Of a stretch of 64,000 nt of DNA, positions 18,392 to 26,824 are shown in pieces. Position 1 is the first letter of the stretch. The number at the start of each line of letters is the position of its first letter. The stretch is from UBA4421 sp028228615 (GTDB lineage Bacteria; Pseudomonadota; Gammaproteobacteria; Pseudomonadales; Azotimanducaceae), in assembly GCA_028228615.1 (NCBI GenBank), contig JAOJBS010000001.1:96991-160990 (forward strand), written 5' to 3'. The notes under the pieces are model-generated. The model was not told the DNA's origin. It did not search any database and was given only the letters and a program-made list of their open reading frames with translations. The position numbers were made by a program, and so were the translations under genes.

Positions 18392-19348
18392 CTAGCGGAT
18401 CGCAACGGGGTTGATTACCGCTTGTACCGCGCCGACAAATCTAGGCGTGCCTAAAACAAAGAGGAACTCGTTGGCGTCGTCTTCAGCCAAAGCACGGGTG
18501 TCCATATTTTCTAATATGTAAATTCCGTTCTTGGCCAGTAGTTCTGGGTGCACTGGGAATAGCATAGTGGCGTCCTCAGACGGTAGAACTTCCAAGGCCC
18601 AAGTGTCCGCGCCAACGGCTACAACGCCTAAGCTGGCTAAGTAACGTGCGCCTTCTAAGCCTAGTCCTGGCGCACTTGCCATAAAGGCCTCTGGATCACT
18701 GTCCATGACATTGAGCCAACCAGTGTGGAACAACACAACGTCGCCAGCTTCAATTGTGATGCCGGCAGCTTTTGCTGCGGCGTCAATCTCAGCCTTATTA
18801 AAGGCTGTGCCCGCTGGCAAAATATCGGTTTTCATAAGCTTGGCGATGTCTAACAGCACGCCTCTGGTCGCTACTGGCGGCAGACGGTCTATAGATAATT
18901 TGGTCAGACCTGAGGGTGTGACAAAGTCGCTGGCCATATGACCGTTGTAGTACTGGTGATTAACACCCATGTGACCTAAGCCATCAATTTGGCTGCCGAT
19001 ACCCATCCAGATGTTCATAAGGTCGTCGTTGCCTGTGGCTTTGTTGCTGCCTAACGGCGTCCCCATGCCATCGTCTAATTGCAGAATAGTCATTGAATAA
19101 CTGCGTGGCGGGTAGGCAGGTGACGTTGGGCCTGTTTCAACACCTAACGCATAAGTTTTACCGGTCTTAACAAGCTGGGCAGCGAGTTTGGTTTTTTTCT
19201 CAGAAAGCTCGTTCATGGCGCCCAAGGTGTCATCAGCGCCATATTTTGAGGGGTACCAATTATCTTCTGCAAACGCAGGTGTGGTTAGGCTAGATAGTGC
19301 GAGGGTTAGGGCCAGTGCGGTAGCCACTTTTTTACTTGTATCAATCAT
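18392..19348 (-). CDS. Exported cyclase-family hydrolase (kynurenine formamidase-like fold)
   Basis: This 318-residue protein starts with a clear signal peptide (about 1-27, ending TPAFA). The mature part fits the cyclase/KynB superfamily of metal-dependent amide and lactone hydrolases. The metal-site segment is SQIDGLGHMGVNHQYYNGH, a variant of HxGTHxDxPxH, followed by GDVVLFHTGW. ATG 19348 has a GGGAGAG ribosome site. The product is periplasmic, so it is not a tryptophan-catabolic formamidase; the substrate is unknown. It forms an operon with the next small gene. Confidence 0.85.
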   Translation of the reverse strand: MIDTSKKVATALALTLALSSLTTPAFAEDNWYPSKYGADDTLGAMNELSEKKTKLAAQLVKTGKTYALGVETGPTSPAYPPRSYSMTILQLDDGMGTPLGSNKATGNDDLMNIWMGIGSQIDGLGHMGVNHQYYNGHMASDFVTPSGLTKLSIDRLPPVATRGVLLDIAKLMKTDILPAGTAFNKAEIDAAAKAAGITIEAGDVVLFHTGWLNVMDSDPEAFMASAPGLGLEGARYLASLGVVAVGADTWALEVLPSEDATMLFPVHPELLAKNGIYILENMDTRALAEDDANEFLFVLGTPRFVGAVQAVINPVAIR

Positions 19349-19380
19349 TGAAAGTTCTCTCCCGATTTTATTCTTTTACG

Positions 19381-19430
19381 TAGTTGGTCGTAGTTGGTCG
19401 TAGTTAGTTGTAGTTAGTTTTAGCTAGTTG
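19381..19430. repeat. Five tandem decamers (TAGTTGGTCG family)
   Basis: Five consecutive 10-bp units read TAGTTGGTCG twice, TAGTTAGTTG, TAGTTAGTTT and TAGCTAGTTG. They lie just upstream of the cyclase-gene start, on the side where its promoter would be. Unit sequence is unrelated to the other repeat tracts of the window. Confidence 0.8.
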
Positions 19431-19511
19431 CGGTCAGTAAGTTGTTCCCAATTAGTTGTTGGAATTTGCTCTTTTCAGTGAGTTTTTGCAAACACACGCA
19501 AGTACACATTA

Positions 19512-20933
19512 TTACCGGGTCTCATCTACGGGCGCTAGCGCCTCTAAAAGTAATTGGTAGATGCCACCAAAAGAGCCATTGCTCATGATCACTACATGGC
19601 GTTTGCGCTGACCCTTTTTAGGTGTGCCTTTGACAATATCCTTAACCAAATTTGGCACATTGTCTGCCATCTTTGCGGGTACAACACAGTGGTTAATGAT
19701 TTCGCCTAGGTCCCATTTTATGTTTTCGCCCCTGAACCAAATTACCTGATCTGCGGCGGCGCAGCAGGTGCAAAGGTCGTTACTCAACGTGCCTAACGAC
19801 ATGGTGTGCGTGCGGGGTTCAATGACCGCCAAAATTTCTTCGTTACCCACTTGCTTGCGTAAGCCTTGTAGCGTTGTCCGTATGGCGGTGGGGTGGTGGG
19901 CGAAGTCATCATAAATAACGGTGTGCTCATTCTCGAAAATCACCTCTAAGCGGCGCTTTACACCCTTAAACTCGCCAAGGGCTTGGATGCAAATGTCCGT
20001 TTGAATGCCCACATGGCGGGCGGCGGCGATGGCATTGAGCGCGTTATTTATATTGTGCTCACCGATTAATGACCAAGTAACCCGACCCTGTGCCGCCTCG
20101 TTGAGGTGTACGTCAAAAGCGCTGCCGTCGGCTTCGGCATTGGCTACGGTCCAAGTGTCGCTGTTATCTAGCTCAAATTCTTTTTTGCTGGTTTTTTGGC
20201 CCACGCGCGAGACAGGGGTCCAACAACCTCTATTAAGCACTTCGTTAATATGTTCGCTGGCACCTGGGGCAATGACTAAGCCATCGCTCGGTATCGTGCG
20301 CATAACTAAATGGAATTGGTCTTGGATTGCACCTATATCCGGGAAAATGTCTGCGTGATCAAATTCCAGATTATTCAATATCAAGGTGCGTGGTTTGTAG
20401 TGCACAAACTTAGATCGCCGATCAAAGTAGCTGGTATCGTACTCGTCCGCTTCAACGACAAAGAACGGGGTTTCGCCCAAGCGCGCTGATTGCTCAAAGT
20501 TACCCGGCGCGCCGCCGATCAAGAAGCCTGGCTTTAACCCTGCATATTCAATTATCCACGCCAGTAAGCTGGCGGTAGTGGTCTTGCCATGTGTGCCTGC
20601 AACCGCAAGCACCCAGCGGTTTTTCAGCACCGTATTGCCCAGCCATTCAGCGCCGGATGTGTAGGGGAGCCCTTTGTTTAAGACGTACTCTATGGCCTCA
20701 TTACCCCGGGGTAAGTTTGCGTTACCCACAATGATTTGGTCTGGAATGGGATCTAACTGATCTGGGGAAAACCCCTCATGGACCTCTATTTCTGCTGCGG
20801 CCAGCTGGTCGGACATGGGCGGATAAATGGCGTTGTCGCTGCCACTGACGATGTAACCCATTTCCTTTGCGAGCAGGGCTAAGCTGCCCATGAGTGTGCC
20901 GCCGATGCCTAAAAAGTAGAGACGTTGTTGCAT
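19512..20933 (-). CDS. mpl: UDP-MurNAc:L-Ala-D-Glu-mDap ligase
   Basis: Mpl attaches the recycled murein tripeptide directly to UDP-MurNAc, bypassing MurC/D/E. The 473 residues show the Mur ligase N-domain GIGGTLMGSLALLAKEMGY, the ATP P-loop GTHGKTTTASLLAW (about 114-127), EADEYDTSYFD, and the C-terminal Mur domain with VIYDDFAHHPTAI. Length fits Mpl. With amgK and murU at 49-51 kb it indicates that this organism recycles cell-wall fragments through both the peptide and the MurNAc branch. Confidence 0.95.
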   Translation of the reverse strand: MQQRLYFLGIGGTLMGSLALLAKEMGYIVSGSDNAIYPPMSDQLAAAEIEVHEGFSPDQLDPIPDQIIVGNANLPRGNEAIEYVLNKGLPYTSGAEWLGNTVLKNRWVLAVAGTHGKTTTASLLAWIIEYAGLKPGFLIGGAPGNFEQSARLGETPFFVVEADEYDTSYFDRRSKFVHYKPRTLILNNLEFDHADIFPDIGAIQDQFHLVMRTIPSDGLVIAPGASEHINEVLNRGCWTPVSRVGQKTSKKEFELDNSDTWTVANAEADGSAFDVHLNEAAQGRVTWSLIGEHNINNALNAIAAARHVGIQTDICIQALGEFKGVKRRLEVIFENEHTVIYDDFAHHPTAIRTTLQGLRKQVGNEEILAVIEPRTHTMSLGTLSNDLCTCCAAADQVIWFRGENIKWDLGEIINHCVVPAKMADNVPNLVKDIVKGTPKKGQRKRHVVIMSNGSFGGIYQLLLEALAPVDETR

Positions 20934-21046
20934 TAGTTTTGGGTTCCGTGCCTGTTTGTAGCGCTGTGAATCAATGAGTGCCTAAAGTGTCGTTTAGCTA
21001 AGGCCAGTATAATTAAGCCTAACCGAAGTGTAGTAGAACTACTTTA

Positions 21047-21550
21047 TCAGCTGTTGCCTAGCGCAACTTGACTTAGAGCGAATGTTAGAAGGAGTAAGAC
21101 CAACGCAAGACTGCTTCCCAGAATCATATGTATTTCTAATGCTCGGCTAAAAATGAAGCCAAACACAGCGGTGCTCCAAACGAGAATTATGATGGCTATA
21201 TTATTGAGTAAATCGAGTCCGGCGAGCTTTGCCAGGCTAATGGCAATGGCGACAAATATATTGAGCAATAGGTCGCAGCCAAAATAGGCGGTCAGGGTTT
21301 GGCTTAGCCGTGCAGATTTACCCACCATGGCCAGAAGTCCGGCCAAGATTACAGATAACGCTGCCAGATTGATGACAATGGTGGCCGCTACGTTGAAAAA
21401 ACTTTTGTCGCCCAATGCCAAGGAGATGCCTAGGCTGACTAGGATGTTGGCCAGGGCTACTGCGGCGAGCAAGTTGCTGTTCGCGGGTACCGTTTCTGGT
21501 CCGTCTTGGAGGCTGGTAATGCGCCAAAAGATAGAAAAAATTGCCTGCAT
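21047..21550 (-). CDS. Yip1-like integral membrane protein
   Basis: This 167-residue protein from ATG 21550 has about five membrane helices. A short cytosolic N-terminus includes SIFWRITSLQDGPETVPAN. Similar small gammaproteobacterial membrane proteins are known to me only as hypothetical, some with a Yip1 label. The frame is open 20 codons further upstream, but those residues look non-coding. It is divergent from the PPi-phosphofructokinase gene. Function unknown. Confidence 0.65.
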   Translation of the reverse strand: MQAIFSIFWRITSLQDGPETVPANSNLLAAVALANILVSLGISLALGDKSFFNVAATIVINLAALSVILAGLLAMVGKSARLSQTLTAYFGCDLLLNIFVAIAISLAKLAGLDLLNNIAIIILVWSTAVFGFIFSRALEIHMILGSSLALVLLLLTFALSQVALGNS

Positions 21551-21642
21551 ATTATTTTTCTTAGTTTTAGTGCGGGAAATTGTCGCACAAATTTGCTGGT
21601 TCGCGGACAATTGGCGCTCGTAGATTATTTTCTGGATGCTAC

Positions 21643-22902
21643 ATGCCCAAGCCCAATGCGTTTTATGCTCAATCTGGCGGCGTCACCGCTGTAATTAATG
21701 CGTCCGCCTGCGGTGTGTTGGAAACCGCAAGCGCTCACAAAGGTGAAATTGGTAAAGTTTACGCTGGTCGCAACGGCATTATTGGTGCGTTGCAGGAAGA
21801 ATTGATTGATACCTCTAAAGAATCGAAGAAGGATATTGCCGGACTGCGCAGCACACCTGGCGGTGCTTTTGGGTCGTGCAGATTCAAGCTTAAATCTCCA
21901 GAAGAGGACGCGCGGGAATATAACCGCCTAATTGACGTCTTCAGTGCACATAATATTCGCTACTTTTTTTATAACGGGGGGGGCGATTCTCAAGATACCG
22001 CCAATAAAGTGGCTCAGGTCAGTCGCCAAAGAAAGTACCCGCTGCAATGCATTGGTATCCCTAAGACCGTAGACAACGATTTACCTTTTACCGATTGTTG
22101 CCCTGGCTTTGGCTCAGTGGCGAAGTACGTTGCCACCTCAACTCGCGAAGCGGCACTAGATGTAGCCTCCATGTGCGAGTCTTCAACCAAGGTGTTTGTC
22201 TTGGAAGTGATGGGACGTCACGCAGGATGGATTGCCGCGGCCAGCGCGCTGGCGCAAACCAATGAGGGCGATGCACCGCATATTATTCTTTTGCCGGAAG
22301 TACCCTTTCAAAAGCAGGCTTTTTTACGCAAAGTTAAGGAGACTGTGAAGGCCAAGGGCTATTGCGTGATTGTGGTTTCGGAGGGTGCGCGTTATGCAAA
22401 CGGTACTTTTCTTGGCGAATCTGGCGGGGGTAAAGATGCTTTCGGCCACACTCAGTTGGGTGGCGTTGCCCCTACTGTCGCGGCAATGATTAAAGACAAG
22501 TTGGGCTACAAATTCCATTGGGCGGTATCTGATTATTTGCAGCGTGCGGCTCGTCATATTGCGTCGGCCACCGATGTTGAGCAAGCCTACGGGCTAGGTA
22601 AGGCAGCAGTTGAGTTTGCCCTAGCGGGTAAAAGCGCAGTGATGCCCACTATTGTTCGCACCAGCGATAGCCCCTACAAGTGGAAGATTGGCGAGGCCAA
22701 GCTGGCCAAAGTAGCGAATGTTGAAAAATTCATGCCCAAGAGCTACATCAGCAAGGACGGCTTTGGTATTACCCCGCGTGCACGCAAATATTTGGCGCCG
22801 CTTATAGCTGGGGAAGACCACCCCACCTATAAGGAGGGTTTGCCAGTGTATGTGACTTTGAAAAACCAGTTAGTGGCGAAGAAACTGCCTGAAAAGTGGT
22901 AG
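21643..22902 (+). CDS. pfp: Pyrophosphate-dependent 6-phosphofructokinase
   Basis: This enzyme phosphorylates fructose 6-phosphate reversibly using PPi instead of ATP. The 419 residues show FYAQSGGVTAVINASA at the start, FYNGGGDSQDTANK (an Asp where ATP enzymes have Gly), GIPKTVDNDL (Lys where ATP enzymes have Gly) and EVMGRHAGW. The Asp and Lys are established markers of PPi specificity. ATG 21643 gives the family N-terminus. The soluble pyrophosphatase gene lies convergently 131 bp after it and the membrane pyrophosphatase 4 kb further on. Confidence 0.93.
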   Translation: MPKPNAFYAQSGGVTAVINASACGVLETASAHKGEIGKVYAGRNGIIGALQEELIDTSKESKKDIAGLRSTPGGAFGSCRFKLKSPEEDAREYNRLIDVFSAHNIRYFFYNGGGDSQDTANKVAQVSRQRKYPLQCIGIPKTVDNDLPFTDCCPGFGSVAKYVATSTREAALDVASMCESSTKVFVLEVMGRHAGWIAAASALAQTNEGDAPHIILLPEVPFQKQAFLRKVKETVKAKGYCVIVVSEGARYANGTFLGESGGGKDAFGHTQLGGVAPTVAAMIKDKLGYKFHWAVSDYLQRAARHIASATDVEQAYGLGKAAVEFALAGKSAVMPTIVRTSDSPYKWKIGEAKLAKVANVEKFMPKSYISKDGFGITPRARKYLAPLIAGEDHPTYKEGLPVYVTLKNQLVAKKLPEKW

Positions 22903-23033
22903 TGGCTTTTTAGCTGCGCTGATTGCATCTGCAGCGCTGGGCTGCAGACTAAGAGTGCGAGGCTAAATGCTGGTATTTTGCTGAGTTGGCTGCCGTCTGG
23001 AGGATCGGCACCAATATCGCGAGTCAGCGCATA

Positions 23034-23573
23034 CTACTTTTTGACATCTTCCGCGTAGGCAACCATGGCTTGGCTGATTAGGTCTCGTGCTTCCGCTGCG
23101 TCGCCCCAGCGATCTAACTCTACCCATTTCTCGCTTTCTAAATCTTTGTAGTGGGCAAAAAAGTGCTCTATCTGATCTAGAGTGATCTTTGGTAGGTCTG
23201 TGACGTTGTGTACATCTTTATAACGTAGGGTCAGCTTGTTAGAAGGCACAGCGATCACCTTCTCGTCTTGGCCTGCCTCATCTTTCATGATCAACACGCC
23301 AATTGGTCGGCAGTTGATAACAGCGCCGGGCGTGATGGCCCGGGTGCTGGCAACCAATACGTCTATGGCATCGCCGTCGTCAGACAGTGTATTGGGCACA
23401 AAACCGTAGTTGCCGGGATAACGCATGGAGGTGTAGAGAAAGCGATCTACAAATAGCGCGCCAGAGGTTTTATCCATTTCATATTTAATGGGCTCTCCGC
23501 CAACAGGCACTTCGATTACAACGTTGATGTCGTTTGGTGCGTCGTGACCGATGGGGATAGATTCAATGTTCAT
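23034..23573 (-). CDS. ppa: Soluble inorganic pyrophosphatase
   Basis: This family I pyrophosphatase of 179 residues hydrolyses PPi to phosphate in the cytosol. Landmarks are VIEVPVGGEPIKYEMDK, YTSMRYPGNYGFVPNT and the metal signature DGDAIDVLV, in which the usual Pro is Ala. KVIAVP and HYKDLE follow. Its length and order match E. coli Ppa. It competes for the same PPi as the neighbouring Pfp and the HppA gene. Confidence 0.94.
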   Translation of the reverse strand: MNIESIPIGHDAPNDINVVIEVPVGGEPIKYEMDKTSGALFVDRFLYTSMRYPGNYGFVPNTLSDDGDAIDVLVASTRAITPGAVINCRPIGVLIMKDEAGQDEKVIAVPSNKLTLRYKDVHNVTDLPKITLDQIEHFFAHYKDLESEKWVELDRWGDAAEARDLISQAMVAYAEDVKK

Positions 23574-23842
23574 GCGGCGTCCTGTTACTGCTCAAAATCC
23601 AGAGGCGGCATTGTACCTATCCGCGGAAATAGAAAAAGCATTGCAGCGAAAAAAATGGCTGAATTAGCAGATTTTTTTCTTGCGAGATTTTGCGCTGTGT
23701 AAACGGCAACTTTCAGTTGGCTGTTTTTTCAATTTAGAAAGACCATTGGTCGTCTGTATGCCAGCGGATAGCCATTTCTGCATGGCTAATTTGGGGCCAT
23801 AAGCGACACTGCGTTTGTCGTTGAAGTAGTAGACACAGAATT

Positions 23843-24289
23843 ATGATTATAGGCAGTTGCGCGTGTGGAAAGGTGGCTTACGAGGCCGACCAGCTAGATG
23901 GCCCTGTGGTCCATTGTCACTGCGATACTTGTCGCAAGGTCCATGCCAGCGCGTTTTCTTCAACCGCACGGGTGCGTAGAGACCATTATCGCTGGTTGCA
24001 GGGCCACGCATTGATCCGCAATTTTGAGTCCTCTCGCGGCAAGCGCCGTCATTTTTGTCGTTCCTGTGGCACTCACCTAATAGCTGAGTGGTCACATTTA
24101 GATTTCGTCATCCTGCGTATGGGTGCGGTAGATACTGATCCGAAAAGCTTGCCTTCGATGCACATTTGGTATGCCCGATCGCCCGCTTGGTTGCGCTATG
24201 GTGAAGAGTTACCTCATTATAGCCAAGGTCCTAAAAGTTCACTGATGACGCCTCTTAGAGTGGAGAGCGGGCCTGATAATAACGGCTAA
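23843..24289 (+). CDS. GFA family (CENP-V/GFA domain) protein
   Basis: This 148-residue zinc-binding protein has the GFA pattern: CACGKV at the start, CHCDTCRKVH about 27 residues later, and CRSCGTHL near residue 72. The family was named after glutathione-dependent formaldehyde-activating enzyme, but most members have no proven function and many are annotated wrongly as that enzyme. It starts at ATG 23843 and is followed 45 bp later by the PLP-enzyme gene on the same strand. Confidence 0.9.
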   Translation: MIIGSCACGKVAYEADQLDGPVVHCHCDTCRKVHASAFSSTARVRRDHYRWLQGHALIRNFESSRGKRRHFCRSCGTHLIAEWSHLDFVILRMGAVDTDPKSLPSMHIWYARSPAWLRYGEELPHYSQGPKSSLMTPLRVESGPDNNG

Positions 24290-24334
24290 GGGTTAACTAG
24301 GGTTTAGTTGGGGATTAGCCAGGGTGAAAGAGTG

Positions 24335-25567
24335 ATGGTCAACGAAGAACAATTTTCATCTAAGGCAGTGGCTGCTCGTGCTCAGGTGCTGCGTGATGGC
24401 GGTGCAGATGTAAACCAAGTGGCGGACCTGTTGGCTAGGGCTGACAGCCAAGCGGCCAATTATGGTATTGGCATTATTTTGGACGGCCATGGTAGGCCTA
24501 TGCCCACCTCGCCGGAGCTTATGGCGCAAACAATGCGTGCTGGCGAAGAGGGCGCTGCCGCCACCTACTTAAGTTCAAAACCCCTTTACGCAGAACTGCT
24601 ACAACAAGTTTTGAGTTGGCAACGCATCCCCAAACAATACTGGGATAACTTTTTGCTGGTGACCCCATCTGATGCAGGCACCGGCGCGGTTAACACTGCG
24701 GTGCAAATGTTTCTAATGATGAATTCTAAAATCACCGCATTGGCGGTTGAGGAATTGTCTTGGCCGGTTTATCAGTCTATTGCAGCAAGCAATAGAATTG
24801 GCTTTGATTCTTACGCCTTGCAGGACGAAGCAGTGGTGGCTTCGAATTTGCTCACCGTGATGCAGGCCGCGCCTCACAACTCTACCGGGTATGTTTGCCC
24901 GCCGGAGATTATTCGCGCTAGGGCTGAACGCTGTGCTGAATCAGGGCTGCCTATTATTTTGGATCGCGCTTACCCGGGTTTTGAAAATGCTGGAATGCTG
25001 GCTAGTCAGGGTTATGACGTGGTTATGCAGCGCAGCTGTGCCCATTACCTTTTGCCTTTTTTGCAGGCCAACTGTTCTTTTGCGCTCGCGTTAAGTCCAA
25101 CAAAAGCTTTTAGGTCTTTCACTTTGCGCCCTTGCGGTTTAACGCTGGTATACGAGCCAGATGAGCCAAAACGTAAGCTGTTGGCTGGGGCAATGAACAC
25201 CATTAATCGCGGGCGCGGGTCAGCCTTTGAGCATCCTGCTAGTCGGGCTTTTATACGCAGCCTAGTAGAAAATCGCTCAGTGCTAGAGCTTGAGCATGGA
25301 CAGACTTTGCAGCGCTTGGCTGACGCTCAAGCGTTGTGGCAAAAGTTGTTGCAAGGCCACCCTTTAGCCGCAGCGTTTTCGCCCCAATACGCTGGCATGT
25401 TTCGTAATCTATTGGGGTCAGAGGGGTGTGAGGAGGCGTTTTATCAAGCGCACATTTACCCCGTGCTTGCGGGTAATCGGTGCCGTATAAATGTCACGGG
25501 TATTCCGCTAGATGAAGACAAGGCGCAAGCTCATATAGATGTTTTTGCTCGGTTGCTGAGTCTTTAA
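24335..25567 (+). CDS. PLP-dependent enzyme, aminotransferase fold type I (divergent)
   Basis: The protein has 410 residues from ATG 24335. The aminotransferase landmarks are in correct order: PHNSTGYVCP (usually NPTG), LDRAYPGFENAG (DxAYxGF) and SPTKAFRSFTLRPCGL, where the Lys is the likely Schiff base and the Arg the substrate carboxylate ligand region. These place it near aspartate or aromatic aminotransferases, but the overall sequence is divergent and I cannot name the substrate. A GTG three bases earlier is an alternative start. It shares direction with the GFA and phospholipase-like genes and may be in their operon. Confidence 0.75.
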   Translation: MVNEEQFSSKAVAARAQVLRDGGADVNQVADLLARADSQAANYGIGIILDGHGRPMPTSPELMAQTMRAGEEGAAATYLSSKPLYAELLQQVLSWQRIPKQYWDNFLLVTPSDAGTGAVNTAVQMFLMMNSKITALAVEELSWPVYQSIAASNRIGFDSYALQDEAVVASNLLTVMQAAPHNSTGYVCPPEIIRARAERCAESGLPIILDRAYPGFENAGMLASQGYDVVMQRSCAHYLLPFLQANCSFALALSPTKAFRSFTLRPCGLTLVYEPDEPKRKLLAGAMNTINRGRGSAFEHPASRAFIRSLVENRSVLELEHGQTLQRLADAQALWQKLLQGHPLAAAFSPQYAGMFRNLLGSEGCEEAFYQAHIYPVLAGNRCRINVTGIPLDEDKAQAHIDVFARLLSL

Positions 25568-25584
25568 ACAGGTATTTGCTGTAA

Positions 25585-26055
25585 ATGTTTATTGGCAAAA
25601 CTGATTCACGAAGACCGCTCACAATTTCTCTTAGCGTTTCATCTGCTCTTTTGGGTCTTGTAGTTTTTGTTCTTCTCAGTGCAGCGCCAGCCACAATTTA
25701 TGCAGCAGAGTTAGCGCCTTTTAGCACTGACGGATGCAGTTTGTTTCCCGAGGGCAGTGGTGAAAACTCTGACCTTTGGTTGTCGTGTTGTCAGGCGCAC
25801 GATTTGTCTTATTGGCGTGGCGGAACAAGAGCTGAGCGAAAGGCAGCGGATGACGCTCTGGAACAATGTGTCGCGGCTAAGGGCTACCACATAGTAGCGG
25901 CCTTAATGGCGATGGGTGTTTTTGTGGGTGGCACGCCATTTTTGCCGACGCCGTTTCGTTGGGGCTACGGTTGGCCATATCCTAGAGGCTATGGGGTGCT
26001 TTCAACTGATGAAGAGGCGCAGGTTGCCCGGACCTTGGGCCAGAAAGCGAAATAG
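25585..26055 (+). CDS. Small exported phospholipase A2-like protein
   Basis: This 156-residue protein has an N-terminal hydrophobic export segment (about 12-41). DGCSLFPEG resembles the calcium-loop region, and the motif CCQAHDLSY at 68-76 is the CCxxHD pattern of phospholipase A2-type catalytic His-Asp pairs. A second hydrophobic stretch near 103-118 may anchor it in the membrane. A Pro- and Tyr-rich tail follows. It begins 17 bp after the PLP gene, so it is probably co-transcribed with it. Enzymatic activity is an inference from the motif only. Confidence 0.7.
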   Translation: MFIGKTDSRRPLTISLSVSSALLGLVVFVLLSAAPATIYAAELAPFSTDGCSLFPEGSGENSDLWLSCCQAHDLSYWRGGTRAERKAADDALEQCVAAKGYHIVAALMAMGVFVGGTPFLPTPFRWGYGWPYPRGYGVLSTDEEAQVARTLGQKAK

Positions 26056-26328
26056 AAAGACAAGCCAGAAATCTAACCTCACGACAAAAGCCAGAAGGGC
26101 AAATAAGCCACCGCCTGCGCAACTCTGGTCCCATTCCTTAGAGTATTCTCACAATCTGGATGCGAATAATGGCCGGTTGTTTCGATATTTTGCTGGAAAT
26201 AGCGAACTTTTTGGATCTCGTATCCGCTAAATCAACGTCAGTACTTAATTGCAATTTGTACACATATGGTGGACATTAGCATCTAGCTGCCGCAGTCATG
26301 ATTAGACAGCTGTGTTGGAGGCAGGTCG

Positions 26329-26721
26329 TTGGACAATAGCAAACAAGACAGATTCAGCCAGCAGTGTGAGTTGGCAAGAGCCGAGTTGGAGAAAGCAGGT
26401 GTTTCTGCTCAAACAATATTCCCATTAGCGCATCACCTATTGGGGCTATTTGGTCTTCGGTTTAAACCACCTTTTTATGCAAGTTTTATCAGCAACTTTG
26501 TTGTCTTCACGTTTTCTAATACGCTTCTTTGCTTTTTGCTATTCAATTTAATTTTTTGGCGTAGTACCGAATATACTCTGCTGGCACATGGTCAAAGCGC
26601 ACTTTTGTTAGGCAGCTTAATCGGCATAGTAATAGCGAGGTTGTATGGGCTGGGTTACAAAAGACACAATTTAAAATTTTGGGCAGAGTTAGGTGCAATG
26701 CTGGATACTGAAATCGAATAG
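26329..26721 (+). CDS. Two-helix membrane protein, DUF6404-like
   Basis: This 130-residue protein has a soluble N-terminus (EKAGVSAQTIFPLAHHLLGLFGLRFKPPF) followed by two membrane helices (about 49-80 and 90-108) and a short tail. The layout, and the LGLRFKPPFYASF segment just before the first helix, resemble DUF6404 proteins, as far as I remember the family. The start is TTG 26329 with a strong GGAGG seven bases upstream. A terminator follows 12 bp after the stop. Function unknown. Confidence 0.6.
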   Translation: MDNSKQDRFSQQCELARAELEKAGVSAQTIFPLAHHLLGLFGLRFKPPFYASFISNFVVFTFSNTLLCFLLFNLIFWRSTEYTLLAHGQSALLLGSLIGIVIARLYGLGYKRHNLKFWAELGAMLDTEIE

Positions 26722-26732
26722 CCGAGTAGAAA

Positions 26733-26756
26733 AAAGGGGCACAAGCCCCTTTTCCT
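26733..26756. terminator. Bidirectional terminator between DUF6404-like gene and hppA
   Basis: A stem AAAAGGGGC / GCCCCTTTT with an ACAA loop, followed by a T-rich stretch and preceded by A's, lies between two convergent genes. Confidence 0.8.
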
Positions 26757-26824
26757 TTTGCGGATCTTTTGCGCATTTATTGTTGATCTTGCGCAAGACC
26801 CTATGACTGGCGTCTAGCCGATTA

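Noticed and set aside
25916..26230. 104-codon plus-strand frame overlapping the PLA2-like gene end and the following gap
   Set aside because: It overlaps a better gene in another frame, and its extension into the gap has no domain features.
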